Source: Bacteroidales bacterium
GTDB taxonomy: Bacteria; Bacteroidota; Bacteroidia; Bacteroidales; UBA932
Direction: 5' to 3'
NCBI GenBank assembly: GCA_017554335.1
Contig: JAFZIO010000013.1
Span: 1 to 37,692 of the forward strand
Length of the DNA stretch: 37,692 nucleotides
The notes under the pieces were generated by a model, which worked only from the letters and a program-made list of their open reading frames with translations, had not been told where the DNA came from and made no database searches. The position numbers and the translations under genes were made by a program. Positions 24,976-37,331 of the stretch are shown piece after piece (position 1 is the first letter of the stretch; every line of letters begins with the position of its first letter).

Positions 24976-25565
24976 GTCTCATATTGCAGCTGGCCTGGAC
25001 CTTCTTCCTCGTGGGGGCGTTCACCTTCGGAGGCGGCTACGCCATGCTGTCCCTCATTCAGAACCAGGTGGTTGTGGCGCACCAGTGGATAAGCGAGAGC
25101 GCGTTTACGGACATCGTGGCAATCTCGCAGATGACTCCCGGCCCCATAGGCATCAACGCCGCCACGTACACCGGCTACAGCGTACTCTATGAAGCTACCG
25201 GCCTGCACTGGATGGGCGTCTGCGGCTCCGCCGTGGCCACACTGGCGCTGGTGCTGCCGTCGTTCCTAATTGTCCTGCTTATCGTAAAATTCTATACCAG
25301 GTTCCGCAAGAGCACCCTTTTCGAAGGTACCATGGGCTGGCTGCGTCCGACGGTAGTGGGCCTCATCGGCGCGGCGGCGGTAATACTCGTCGTCCGCACC
25401 ACCTGGAACGGCTACGTGCCGGAATTTTCCCTCGTGCGCGAGAACATAATCGACTGGCGGAGCTGGTTGCTGATGGGAGCCGCCTTCGTGGCGTCTTACT
25501 GGAAGAAAATCAATCCCATACTGATAATCCTCGGGGCCGCAGTGCTGGGGGTGCTGCTATATTAG
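24963..25565 (+). CDS. Chromate transporter family protein, second half
   Basis: The 200-aa partner repeats the family motif near its start (FFLVGAFTFGGGYAMLSLIQNQV), with FTDIVAISQMTPGPIGINAATYTGY and several hydrophobic helices. It starts 13 bp before the first half ends. Each gene keeps its own complete N-terminal motif, so this is a real two-gene transporter and not a frameshifted single gene. Confidence 0.88.
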   Translation: MEAVSLILQLAWTFFLVGAFTFGGGYAMLSLIQNQVVVAHQWISESAFTDIVAISQMTPGPIGINAATYTGYSVLYEATGLHWMGVCGSAVATLALVLPSFLIVLLIVKFYTRFRKSTLFEGTMGWLRPTVVGLIGAAAVILVVRTTWNGYVPEFSLVRENIIDWRSWLLMGAAFVASYWKKINPILIILGAAVLGVLLY

Positions 25566-25606
25566 CGTTTTCGTTAACATTCTGATTCTTTGACTTTTAT
25601 GTATTT

Positions 25607-25632
25607 CAAGTGCGGGTTTTTGCCCCCACTTG
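25607..25632 (+). terminator. Hairpin after the transporter pair
   Basis: CAAGTGCGGG pairs with CCCCCACTTG around TTTTTG, with one mismatch. There is no T tract after it, so termination is only likely. An odd palindrome, GGCTGATTATCAGCC, follows at 25645-25659. Confidence 0.45.
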
Positions 25633-25696
25633 GAATCGGTTGCGGGCTGATTATCAGCCATTTAATAAAAACGCCAACCATATTCCATTTTTTTTG

Positions 25697-25704
25697 TATA
25701 TTTG
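25697..25704 (+). promoter_or_regulatory. Promoter -7 box of the trxA operon
   Basis: TATATTTG is followed by 6 nt and the ATG at 25711. A run of eight T lies just upstream. It is the only promoter-like box before an eight-gene operon reaching 31785. Confidence 0.6.
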
Positions 25705-25710
25705 TAAGTT

Positions 25711-26025
25711 ATGGAAACAGTCATTACTTCAACCAATTTTCAGGACATCCTGGCTCAGCCGGGGCTGATAGTCATAGATTTCTGGGCCACTTGGTGCGGC
25801 CCTTGCCGTATTCTTTCCCCTACCGTCGACGAGCTCGCGAAAGAGTTTGAAGGCCGAGCTACCGTTGCCAAGTGCAATGTGGACGATTGCGAGGAGATTG
25901 CAGCGCAGTTCGGTATTCGCAATATCCCCACCCTCGTTTTCGTTAAGAACGGCGCAGTGGTAGACCGTACGGTCGGAGTTCTCCCCAAACAGGAGATAGC
26001 AGCGAAGATTCAGCTCTATCTATGA
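25711..26025 (+). CDS. trxA: Thioredoxin
   Basis: The 104-aa protein has the size and pattern of classical thioredoxin: FWATWCGPCRIL with the redox pair Cys29/Cys32, the buried Asp in VIDFWA, and the cis-Pro loop NIPTLVFVKNG. There is no signal peptide, so it works in the cytoplasm as a disulfide reductant. Its last bases overlap the next start codon (ATGA), making it the first gene of the long operon. Confidence 0.95.
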   Translation: METVITSTNFQDILAQPGLIVIDFWATWCGPCRILSPTVDELAKEFEGRATVAKCNVDDCEEIAAQFGIRNIPTLVFVKNGAVVDRTVGVLPKQEIAAKIQLYL

Positions 26026-26543
26026 GAGTGCTCTTTTTCTGCTCGTCCTTTGCTGGCATAGCTCCGGAGTATAACGAAGCTGCCCGCAGACTGGTCAGGG
26101 CAGCGGCGTCCCGGGGTTACGAAATAGCCTCGGGCGGCACTGTAAAGGGAACAATGGGCGTCATCTGCGATGAGGCTGCGGCTTGCGGAGCCGTGGTCCG
26201 CGGCGTCCTGCCCCGCTTCATGGAGCCGCTGGCCCACCCCAAACTGACCGACGTGGAGTGGACGGACACCATGTCTGAACGCAAGGAGGCCATGCGCAAG
26301 GGCGTCGACATAGCCATTGCCCTGCCCGGCGGAATCGGCACCATGGACGAACTCTTCGAGACCCTGGTGCTGGCCAAGCTGGACCGATTCCCCGGCCGCA
26401 TCGCCGCCCTGAACATAGACGGTTTCTACGATCCTCTGGACGCTCTGCTGGCGCATTTCGTGGAGACGGGCATGCTGGCCCCGGAAGAAAGGGCCCGCCT
26501 CCTGCTTCCCAAAACCGTCGAAGAAGCAATAGAACTCTTATGA
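26022..26543 (+). CDS. LOG-family (TIGR00730) nucleotide hydrolase
   Basis: The 173-aa protein has a Rossmann-like fold with the signature PGGIGTMDE at 102-110 and MSERKEAM at 84-91, the family's Arg/Lys and Glu active-site residues. Members cleave nucleoside 5'-monophosphates to the base and ribose phosphate and were first known for activating cytokinins in plants. The bacterial role is probably nucleotide housekeeping. It overlaps trxA and the prenyl synthase gene by 4 bp each. Confidence 0.88.
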   Translation: MRVLFFCSSFAGIAPEYNEAARRLVRAAASRGYEIASGGTVKGTMGVICDEAAACGAVVRGVLPRFMEPLAHPKLTDVEWTDTMSERKEAMRKGVDIAIALPGGIGTMDELFETLVLAKLDRFPGRIAALNIDGFYDPLDALLAHFVETGMLAPEERARLLLPKTVEEAIELL

Positions 26544-27508
26544 AACGTGAAGATGTCATAAAGCTGCTGGGTGCCGACTGGGGCCGTTACGAGGCTCTGG
26601 TACGGGAGGCCCTGCAGTCCGACATCGACCTCCTGAACACGGTGAACACGTCCCTGCTGTCCAACTCCGGCAAGCAGTTGCGCCCCCTGCTGTCACTGCT
26701 GACGGCACGCGTGTGCGGGACGGTGACGGACGACGTGCTCCATTGTGCCGCCGCCGCCGAACTGCTGCACAACGCCACCCTGATACACGACGACGTGGCG
26801 GACGAAAGCAGCCTCAGGCGCGGCAGGCCGACTGTTTCCGCCCTCATGGGGCCGTCCGCCGCAGTGCTGGTGGGCGACTTCTGGTTGGCACGTGCGGTGC
26901 GCATGATAATAGGAATCGAGCATCAGAACGAGGTGATACCCCTCTTCGCTCACACCCTCTCCGACCTTGCGGAAGGGGAGATGCTGCAGCTGCAGAAGGC
27001 GGCGTCGGCCGATACCACGGAGGAGGATTACCTGCGTATCGTTTACTGCAAGACGGCCTCCCTCTTCGAGGCGGCATGCCGTTCGGCGGCGCTTGCAGCC
27101 GGTGCGCCGCAGGAGCTCATAGATGCCGCCGGCCGCTACGGAAAGGCCACCGGCATCGCCTTCCAGATCCGGGACGACATTTTCGACTATTGGGACGAAG
27201 CCAACATCGGCAAACCAGTCGGCATCGACCTGAAGGAGCAGAAAATAACGATGCCGCTGCTGGGGGCGCTGCGGAATGTGGACGACCCCGGACGCTACCG
27301 GGAGATGGTGCGGGAGATTCCGTCGCATCCGGAGCACTGCGACACGCTGCACCGGCTGGTGCTGGAGAACGGCGGAGTGGAGTACGCCACCCTCCGTCTG
27401 GACGATTTCATCAACGAAGCGCTGTCGGCGCTGGAGCTCTTCTCCCCGTCGGAGGAGAGGGAGGCGCTCGCATCGCTGGCACGTTATAACGCCATACGTA
27501 AGAAATGA
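26540..27508 (+). CDS. Polyprenyl (trans-isoprenyl) diphosphate synthase
   Basis: The 322-aa protein has GKQLRP at 44-49 for IPP binding, the first Asp-rich motif DDVAD at 84-88, LRRGRPT just after, and the second motif RDDIFDY with Asp212, 213 and 216. It should join isopentenyl units into a long-chain diphosphate, probably the side chain of menaquinone. Product length cannot be read with confidence. It overlaps the genes on both sides by 4 bp. Confidence 0.92.
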   Translation: MKREDVIKLLGADWGRYEALVREALQSDIDLLNTVNTSLLSNSGKQLRPLLSLLTARVCGTVTDDVLHCAAAAELLHNATLIHDDVADESSLRRGRPTVSALMGPSAAVLVGDFWLARAVRMIIGIEHQNEVIPLFAHTLSDLAEGEMLQLQKAASADTTEEDYLRIVYCKTASLFEAACRSAALAAGAPQELIDAAGRYGKATGIAFQIRDDIFDYWDEANIGKPVGIDLKEQKITMPLLGALRNVDDPGRYREMVREIPSHPEHCDTLHRLVLENGGVEYATLRLDDFINEALSALELFSPSEEREALASLARYNAIRKK

Positions 27509-28482
27509 GATTTGCGGATACAGGCTGCAGGCCGGAGGTGCTGAAGACGCTGGCGGGAATGGTCGATTCCGGCCGCATCCCCCATGCCCTCATGTTCTCC
27601 GAGCCCGACGGAGGCAGTGCTTTCGCAACGGCGCTCGCATTCCTGCAGTATCTCTATTGCGGCTCCCGCAGCGGCGGCGACTCTTGCGGCGAATGCCCCT
27701 CCTGCAACCGTATCACCAAGCTCATACACCCCGACGTACACTTCATCTTCCCGGCAACGGCTCCCAAAACATCCTTGTCGCTGATTACTGAATTCCGTGC
27801 CCTGGTGCAGCAGAACCCGCATTTCAAGGAGGCGGAGCTGTACGAGGCGCTGGGCATGGAAAGCAAGTCGGCCATAATAGCCGTGGCCGAGGCCAAAGAA
27901 GTGCTGTCCACCCTTGCGCTCAGCGCACTCGAGGGCGGATACCGCTCCGTGGTGATTTATCTTCCGGAAAAGATGAACCAGGAGGCCGCGAACCGCCTGC
28001 TGAAGGCCATCGAGGAGCCGGAAGAGAAGACTCAGTTCATCCTTATCACCCATTCGCCGGAGAAGGTGCTCACGACCATAGCGTCCCGCTGCCAGCACAT
28101 ACAGCTGGGCGGTGAGATGCCGGCGCCGGAGTTCCAGGATCCGGAGTTGCTGGACAGGCTTATGGAGGCCCTGCTGGCGCACGACCTCTTTGCCGCTCTG
28201 GGAGTGGGGGAGGAAATTGCCTCCCTGCCTTCGCGCGAAAATGCGAAAGCTTTTTGTAAATTTGCAGCCGACGCCATGCGGAAGCTGTTTCTGGCGCAGC
28301 AGGGGATATCCCTGCAGGCCGGTATAGGCGATAAGGAACTCAAGTGGGCGAAAGGGGCCCGCAAGACCTTCCCCCGCGCCGCGCTCGCCGCTCTGGACAG
28401 GGCCTCCAGGCTCATAGAGCGAAACGTAAATATGAAAATTGTCTTCACCGATTTGGTGGACAGACTGATTGGACTTATCTGA
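27505..28482 (+). CDS. holB: DNA polymerase III subunit delta'
   Basis: The 325-aa protein has the HolB/DnaX-like AAA pattern: RIPHALMF at the start, a zinc module with Cys52, 61, 64 and 67, KMNQEAANRLLKAIEEPEEKTQFILIT, and SRCQHI near sensor 1. The P-loop is degenerate (EPDGGSAFAT at 33-42, no GKT/S), as expected for delta', which does not hydrolyse ATP. It is part of the clamp loader. Its TGA shares its last base with the ATG of the next gene. Confidence 0.92.
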   Translation: MRFADTGCRPEVLKTLAGMVDSGRIPHALMFSEPDGGSAFATALAFLQYLYCGSRSGGDSCGECPSCNRITKLIHPDVHFIFPATAPKTSLSLITEFRALVQQNPHFKEAELYEALGMESKSAIIAVAEAKEVLSTLALSALEGGYRSVVIYLPEKMNQEAANRLLKAIEEPEEKTQFILITHSPEKVLTTIASRCQHIQLGGEMPAPEFQDPELLDRLMEALLAHDLFAALGVGEEIASLPSRENAKAFCKFAADAMRKLFLAQQGISLQAGIGDKELKWAKGARKTFPRAALAALDRASRLIERNVNMKIVFTDLVDRLIGLI

Positions 28483-29642
28483 TGGATAACGAAACTATAC
28501 AATTCGATTGTTTCCGCGGTTGTTCCGTCGTGAACGGCCAGGGAGAAGAAGGCATCTCCTGCAATTACAGGGCGGGGTGCTGCAAGCTCTCGGACCGCAA
28601 CTGGCTTAAGGGCGTAGAAGACGGCAGCTGTCCCGATATATTCGAGGTACGATTCAAGAATACACGCAAGGGCTTCTACATCAACGATTCCGGCCAGAAG
28701 CTGAATATCGGGGACCTGGTGATAGTTGAGGCCGCCAACGGTCACGACCTTGGAATAGTAACCCTCTCCGGCCCCATTGTGGCCCGCCAGATGGCCTGCA
28801 AGGGCATTTCCCGTGAGAATACCGAATTCAAGAAGATTTACCGCAAGGCCAAGCCCCTCGACATACAGAAATGGCAGGACGCCATAGCCCGCGAGCAGGA
28901 GACCATGATAAAGGCCCGCAAGATTGCGGCCGAGCTGGGGCTGGAGATGAAAATCGGCGACGTGGAGTTCCAGGGAGACGGCACCAAGGCCATCTTCTAC
29001 TATATAGCCGACGGCCGCGTGGACTTCCGCCAGCTCATCAAGGTGTTCGCCGAGGAGTTCCGCATCCGCATAGAGATGAAGCAGATAGGCGCCCGCCAGG
29101 AAGCCGGTCTGATAGGCGGCCTGGGCGTCTGCGGACGCGAGCTCTGCTGCGCCAACTATATCACCTCTTTCCAGAGTATCTCCACTTCCGCCGCCCGTTG
29201 CCAGGACCTTTCCCTGAACCCCCAGAAGCTGGCGGGGCAGTGCGGCAAGCTGAAGTGCTGCCTCAATTACGAGGTCGCCAATTATCTGGACGCCCAGTCC
29301 CGCATTCCCAAGGTGCAGGGGCCTCTGGAGTTCGAAGACGGCCTTGCCTACCTGCGCAAGACGGACATCCTCCGGGAGATAATGTATTTCTCCTACGACA
29401 AGAATTCCGATGCCGACCTGTATGCCCTGGACGCCGAAGAGGTGCGCAACATCCTCGATATGAACCGCCACGGCGAGCGTCCGGAGTCGCTCCGCACGGA
29501 GCCGGAACCCGTGATGCCGGAATTTGTGACGGCGGTCGGGGACGACAGCATCACCCGTTTCGACGCACCCAAGCGCAAGCGCTCCCGCGGCAAGAAACGC
29601 AACCGCAGCGGCAAACGTTCCCGTAAAGAATCCGCAGAATGA
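28482..29642 (+). CDS. PSP1-domain protein, RicT/YaaT-like
   Basis: The start at 28482 (MDNETIQFDCFRGC) follows directly from the holB stop; a longer frame lies within holB. The 386-aa protein has an N-terminal Cys-rich part (C10, C14, and CNYRAGCCKL), the PSP1 core (KIGDVEFQGDGTKAIFYYIADGRVDFRQLIK) and the family Cys pairs in GRELCCANYI and CGKLKCCLNYE. In Firmicutes the homologue RicT is an Fe-S protein acting on RNA maturation; in Bacteroidetes the gene commonly sits beside holB and gldH, but its role is unclear. The tail is strongly basic (about 360-386). Confidence 0.9.
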   Translation: MDNETIQFDCFRGCSVVNGQGEEGISCNYRAGCCKLSDRNWLKGVEDGSCPDIFEVRFKNTRKGFYINDSGQKLNIGDLVIVEAANGHDLGIVTLSGPIVARQMACKGISRENTEFKKIYRKAKPLDIQKWQDAIAREQETMIKARKIAAELGLEMKIGDVEFQGDGTKAIFYYIADGRVDFRQLIKVFAEEFRIRIEMKQIGARQEAGLIGGLGVCGRELCCANYITSFQSISTSAARCQDLSLNPQKLAGQCGKLKCCLNYEVANYLDAQSRIPKVQGPLEFEDGLAYLRKTDILREIMYFSYDKNSDADLYALDAEEVRNILDMNRHGERPESLRTEPEPVMPEFVTAVGDDSITRFDAPKRKRSRGKKRNRSGKRSRKESAE

Positions 29643-30049
29643 TGAATGGCCGGCAGATAGCGGCGGCGTGTGCCGTCCTGCTGCTGTCCGCATGCGGCGA
29701 ACCGCTCTCCCGTGAGCAGTTTATCCGCTCCGACGGCACCGGAGAGTATTCCTTTACGATAGAACTCCCCGATACCGCCTCTACTTATGACCTGTCGTTC
29801 TATACGTCTATAGTCTTACCCGTCATGGAGCCGGATACCCTTGGCTCTTTCCCCATGCAGGTGCTGTGGCAGGCTCCGTCCGGCCGCTATTTCTCGGAAA
29901 CCGTTTACTACCCTGCAGACTCCGTGCGTGTCTTTTACCGCAGGGGCTTCCAGCCTTCGGAAGCGGGTTCCTGGACAATCCAGCTGGATGTTTCTCCTGA
30001 ACCGGCAGGGCTGAGGGGTATGGGCCTTGTGATCTCCCGCAATCTTTAA
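29639..30049 (+). CDS. gldH: Gliding motility lipoprotein GldH-like
   Basis: The 136-aa protein has a lipoprotein signal (lipobox LLSAC, Cys19) and the GldH-like strands FTIELPDTASTYDLSFYTSIVLP and the closing PEPAGLRGMGLVISRN. It is a little shorter than most GldH (about 150-170 aa). Gene order after a PSP1 gene is typical for Bacteroidales. In Flavobacterium GldH is needed for gliding; Bacteroidales keep it without gliding, and its role there is unknown. It overlaps ricT by 4 bp; starts at 29639 or 29642 are both possible. Confidence 0.82.
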   Translation: MMNGRQIAAACAVLLLSACGEPLSREQFIRSDGTGEYSFTIELPDTASTYDLSFYTSIVLPVMEPDTLGSFPMQVLWQAPSGRYFSETVYYPADSVRVFYRRGFQPSEAGSWTIQLDVSPEPAGLRGMGLVISRNL

Positions 30050-30061
30050 CCTTACTAAAAC

Positions 30062-30871
30062 ATGAATGAAGTTTTTCTCGTAGATATGGATTCCCTTGTG
30101 ATGAAAATCAGCAAGGGAAAGAAGGTGCCGGGCTTCGTGGTGAGTTTCCTCAAGCGCCTTATACACCAGGACGAGTTCAACCGCTATTTCAGTCAGGGAA
30201 AACTCGGAACAGAGTTCCTGGAGGGCTTCCTGGAGTATATCAACGCCACCGTAGAGATCATAGGGGAGGAGAACCTGTCTGACGACGGCCGTTACACCTT
30301 CGCCTCCAACCACCCGCTCGGAATGCTGGAGACCTGCGCCCAGGCGGCATACTTTTCCAGGAAATACGACGGACGCATAGCCATTCCGGCCAACGACCTT
30401 ATGATGTCCATAAAGCAGGTGCGTGAGTACCTCATTCCGGTAAACAAGCTCGGCGGGCAGGGGCGCGATCTCGCAAAGGCCCTGGACGATGCTTTCGCCA
30501 GCGACAAGCAGATGGTTTATTTCCCTGCAGGCCTGTGTTCCAGGAAGATAGACGGCGTGATTCAGGACCTGCCGTGGAAGAAAACCTTCATTACCAAGTC
30601 CCGCAAGTATCAGAGGGATGTGGTCCCTATCTGGTTCTCAGGACAGAATTCCCCGCGCTTTTACCGTCTGGACAAATGGTGCAAGCGGCTTGGAATCAAG
30701 TTTAACCTGGCCATGCTTACACTTCCTTCAGAGGTATTCAAATGCCGGGGCAAGCATTTCAAGATGGTCATAGGAAAGCCCATCCCCTGGCAGACCTTTA
30801 CGCCGGAACGCTCCGACGCCGAATGGGCTGCATGGGTGCGTGATAAAGTTTATGAATTGAAACAGGATTAA
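30062..30871 (+). CDS. PlsC-type O-acyltransferase, GlsA-like
   Basis: The 269-aa protein belongs to the lysophospholipid acyltransferase superfamily. Its catalytic motif is NHPLGMLE (His84, Glu90), where the acidic residue is a Glu rather than the standard Asp and sits one place further on than in H-x4-D. The family's later motifs IPANDLMM, FPAGLCSRK and IWFSGQNSPRFY are present. Next to a GNAT-type N-acyltransferase, it most resembles GlsA of Bacteroides, which adds the second acyl chain to make glycine lipids. A general phospholipid acyltransferase is an alternative. It begins 12 bp after gldH and ends 2 bp before the partner. Confidence 0.82.
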   Translation: MNEVFLVDMDSLVMKISKGKKVPGFVVSFLKRLIHQDEFNRYFSQGKLGTEFLEGFLEYINATVEIIGEENLSDDGRYTFASNHPLGMLETCAQAAYFSRKYDGRIAIPANDLMMSIKQVREYLIPVNKLGGQGRDLAKALDDAFASDKQMVYFPAGLCSRKIDGVIQDLPWKKTFITKSRKYQRDVVPIWFSGQNSPRFYRLDKWCKRLGIKFNLAMLTLPSEVFKCRGKHFKMVIGKPIPWQTFTPERSDAEWAAWVRDKVYELKQD

Positions 30872-30873
30872 AT

Positions 30874-31785
30874 ATGGTACCTATTATTGAACCTGTAGCG
30901 ACTTCCAGGCTGAAGGCGGAGCTCAACGAGCGTTCCTTCCTTTGCGATACCTCCCACGGAGGATTCCAGGTGTATCTGGTGGACGGGGACACAGCCCCTT
31001 CCGTCCTGCAGGAAATAGGGCGTCTGCGCGAGCTGGCGTTCAGGAGCAACGGCGGCGGAACCGGCAAGGCGGTCGACCTGGACCGCTTCGACCTGGACTC
31101 TTCCCTCGGCTTCAAGCAGATTGTGCTGTGGGATCCGTCGGCGGAGATTATTGCCGGAGGATACAGGATACTTTTCGGAGACCGTTGCCGCCTGGCTGCG
31201 GACGGCCAGCCCATGATGCCTTCGGCGCACTTGTTCCGCTTCTCCGACGAATTCATCAAGGATTATCTTCCGGTTACGGCAGAGCTCAGCCGCTCTTTCA
31301 TAACCTCTTCCTTCTTCAAGGAGGCGGAGGCTATACGCAATGTATTTGCCCTGGACGGACTGTTCGAGGGCATATGCCATGCGGTGGCCAGGACAAAGAT
31401 GGAGTATTTCTTCGGCAAGGTGACTTTCTATCCCACCTATCCGCAGGAGGCTTTGTGGCTCATTTCCCGCTTCTTCGCCAAGCATTCCGCCAGCAATCTG
31501 GTCAGCCCTCATGTCGAGTATCCGGTGAAACCGGTTGAGGGAGAAAACGAAATCCTGGCCAGCGATGACTTCAAAGAGGACTTCCGGGCCCTGAAGCTGG
31601 AGTTCCGCAAACGCGGCTACTATCTCCCGCCCATCCTGAACACTTATATCAACCTGTCCAACAAGTTCCGCTTCTTCGGCTCATCGGTAAACGACGAGTT
31701 CGGAGACGTCATTGAAATGGGTCTCCTCGTCGCCTTTGCGGACATTCAGCCCGAGCGTTACCGCGAGCTGCTGGTAAAGGGTTGA
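30874..31785 (+). CDS. GNAT-type N-acyltransferase, GlsB-like
   Basis: The 303-aa protein belongs to the OlsB/hemolysin-like acyl-ACP N-acyltransferases (PF13444): IGRLRELAFRSNGGGTGKAVDLDRFDLD, VLWDPSAEIIAGGYRIL, then FIKDYLPVTAELSRSFI. With the PlsC-type gene just upstream it forms the pair known from Bacteroides as GlsB/GlsA, which build N-acylated, O-acylated glycine lipids. The amino acid used cannot be read here, so an ornithine or serine lipid is possible. It ends the long operon. Its stop is one base from the stop of the convergent beta-galactosidase gene. Confidence 0.85.
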   Translation: MVPIIEPVATSRLKAELNERSFLCDTSHGGFQVYLVDGDTAPSVLQEIGRLRELAFRSNGGGTGKAVDLDRFDLDSSLGFKQIVLWDPSAEIIAGGYRILFGDRCRLAADGQPMMPSAHLFRFSDEFIKDYLPVTAELSRSFITSSFFKEAEAIRNVFALDGLFEGICHAVARTKMEYFFGKVTFYPTYPQEALWLISRFFAKHSASNLVSPHVEYPVKPVEGENEILASDDFKEDFRALKLEFRKRGYYLPPILNTYINLSNKFRFFGSSVNDEFGDVIEMGLLVAFADIQPERYRELLVKG

Positions 31786-31786
31786 A

Positions 31787-35896
<4,110 letters not shown>

Positions 35897-35907
<11 letters not shown>

Positions 35908-36928
35908 ATACGTTGGAGGTCTCGATGGGGGCGTCTGCCCAGCGCTCGGCTATGTAGTCCAGGGTGGCGTGAATCTCTGCGGGGTCGGTGGTCGTCACCA
36001 GCTTCATGCGGGTCTGCTTGAATTCCGGCAGGCCCTTGAAGTAGCAGCTCAGGTGACGCCGCATCTCGAAGACGCCGCGCGGCTGGCCCTTGTACTGCAG
36101 GGAGAGATCCAGGTGCCGTTTGGCCAGGGCCACGCGCTCGCTCACGCTCAGTGGAGGCAATTGCTCACCGGTGTCCAGATAGTGGCGCATCTCGCGGAAG
36201 ATCCAGGGGTGGCCGAAGGAGGCGCGCCCTATCATGATGGCGTCTACGCCGTATCTGTCGAACGCTTCTTTTGCCTTCGGGCCGTCGGTGATGTCGCCGT
36301 TGCCTATGATGGGGATGTGCATGCGGGGGTTGTTCTTCACCTCGCCGATAAGGGACCAGTCGGCGCTGCCCTTGTACATCTGCTGACGTGTGCGGCCATG
36401 TATGGTGAGGGCCTGGATGCCTACGTCCTGCAGGCGCTCCGCAAGCTCGACTATTATTTTGGAGTTCTCGTCCCAGCCAAGGCGGGTCTTCACGGTGACG
36501 GGTTTTTTGACGGCTTCCACTACGGCTTTGGTGATGGCTACCATCTTGTCCGGCTCGCGCATCATGCCGCTTCCGGCGCCGCGGCCGGCAATCTTGCTGA
36601 CGGGGCAGCCGAAGTTGATGTCTATTATGTCCGCACCGTGGCCCCCGGCAATCTCCGCAGCGTTGTCCGCCATTTTGGCCGCCTCCACCATGGATTCGGG
36701 GATGTGCCCGTAGATCTGTATGCCCACCGGAGCCTCTTCCGGAAGCGTGCGCATTTTGGCAATAGCCTTGTCGGCATCGCGTATAAGTCCGTCAGACGGA
36801 ACGAACTCCGTGTACACCATCGCTGCGCCCTGCTCCTTGCATAATATGCGGAAAGAGACGTCCGTAACGTCCTCCATAGGAGCAAGAAACAAGGGCCTGT
36901 CACCGAAATCTAAATCTCCAATCCGCAT
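35897..36928 (-). CDS. dusB: tRNA-dihydrouridine synthase (DusB-like)
   Basis: The start at 36928 (MRIGDLDFGDRPLFLAPMEDVTD) follows a TAAATTTG box by 6 nt; a longer frame crosses into tRNA-Ser. The 343-aa flavoprotein has the FMN-binding APMEDVT start, catalytic Cys108 in NFGCPV, KIAGRGAGSGMM, KTRLGWDE, IHGRTRQQMYKG and NGDITD. It reduces uridines in tRNA D loops. It lies back to back with a tRNA gene and heads an operon with lpxK and lacZ. Confidence 0.94.
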
Positions 36929-36934
36929 AGTGTA

Positions 36935-36962
36935 CAAATTTAAATATTTTTTACGAACTTTG
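36935..36962. promoter_or_regulatory. Divergent promoters, dusB and tRNA-Ser
   Basis: On the minus strand TAAATTTG (36942 down to 36935) stands 6 nt before the dusB ATG. On the plus strand GAACTTTG (36955-36962), a weaker match, stands 11 nt before tRNA-Ser, the same spacing as at tRNA-Arg. Confidence 0.5.
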
Positions 36963-36973
36963 CAGCCTGCTTT

Positions 36974-37058
36974 GGTGAGTTGTCCGAGTGGTTGAAGGAG
37001 CCTGCCTCGAAAACAGGTGTACGGCAACGTACCGGGGGTTCGAATCCCTCACTCACCG
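36974..37058 (+). tRNA. tRNA-Ser(CGA)
   Basis: The acceptor GGTGAGT pairs with ACTCACC; the D arm holds CCGAGTGGTTGAAGG and the T arm GGGGGTTCGAATCCC. A long variable arm (GTACGGCAACGTACC) marks a class II tRNA (Ser, Leu or Tyr). The anticodon loop CTCGAAA gives CGA, which reads UCG (Ser). The discriminator is G, as for Ser, and CCA is not encoded. Confidence 0.95.
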
Positions 37059-37064
37059 CAAAAA

Positions 37065-37183
37065 GGAATGGCATCGCAGCGTCAGTTGCGGTGCTTTTTT
37101 GTTTAGCCAGCGGTGGGAGCTTGCTCACATCCGTTGGCTAAATGAAAAAGCACAAGAGGCCCATAGGGCCGTGATGCCATTCC
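37065..37183 (+). repeat. Cloverleaf-like nested inverted repeat
   Basis: An outer stem joins GGAATGGCATC (37065-37075) with GATGCCATTCC (37173-37183). Inside lies a long central hairpin: GTGCTTTTT (37091-37099) with AAAAAGCAC (37145-37153), then TTTAGCCAGCGG with CCGTTGGCTAAA (37102-37113 and 37131-37142). A second side arm is GGCCCATAGGGCC (37158-37170). The first side arm overlaps the tRNA terminator. No frame of interest crosses it. It may be a small mobile repeat, a bidirectional terminator or a structured RNA. Confidence 0.6.
37071..37101 (+). terminator. Terminator of tRNA-Ser
   Basis: GCATCGCA pairs with TGCGGTGC over 8 bp (one G-T) and runs straight into TTTTTT, 12 bp after the tRNA. 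Both arms also take part in the larger inverted-repeat structure, so the two folds exclude each other. Confidence 0.8.
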
Positions 37184-37331
37184 ATGCTTTGCAGGGCCCC
37201 GCGGCGAGCGCTCCGGGATAGCGCAAGCGGCCAAAGGCCGCGCAGCGGAATCCCCAGGTGGGGAAGGAATTATGAAAAACCAATAACTTTTTCTAACTTA
37301 GCCTACTGAAACCTGCGCCAAGCACCGTAAA
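37184..37331. other. Noncoding gap with small palindromes
   Basis: The stretch has no convincing gene. It holds short hairpins: GCGGCC/GGCCGC at 37227-37241 and CCCCA/TGGGG at 37252-37263. It is of the same character as the palindrome cluster by tRNA-Arg. No clear promoter box for the following gene is seen. Confidence 0.4.

Noticed and set aside
24421-25565. The two chromate-type genes as one gene broken by a frameshift
   Set aside because: Each half keeps its own start and complete N-terminal family motif, so this is the normal short-chain pair.
27604-27631. Missing Walker A in holB as a sign of decay
   Set aside because: Delta' subunits lack ATPase activity and often have a degenerate P-loop; the zinc module and later motifs are present.
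28032-29693. A 553-codon open frame antisense to holB and the ricT-like gene
   Set aside because: The sense genes have clear family motifs across the whole interval; the antisense product is unlike any family I know.
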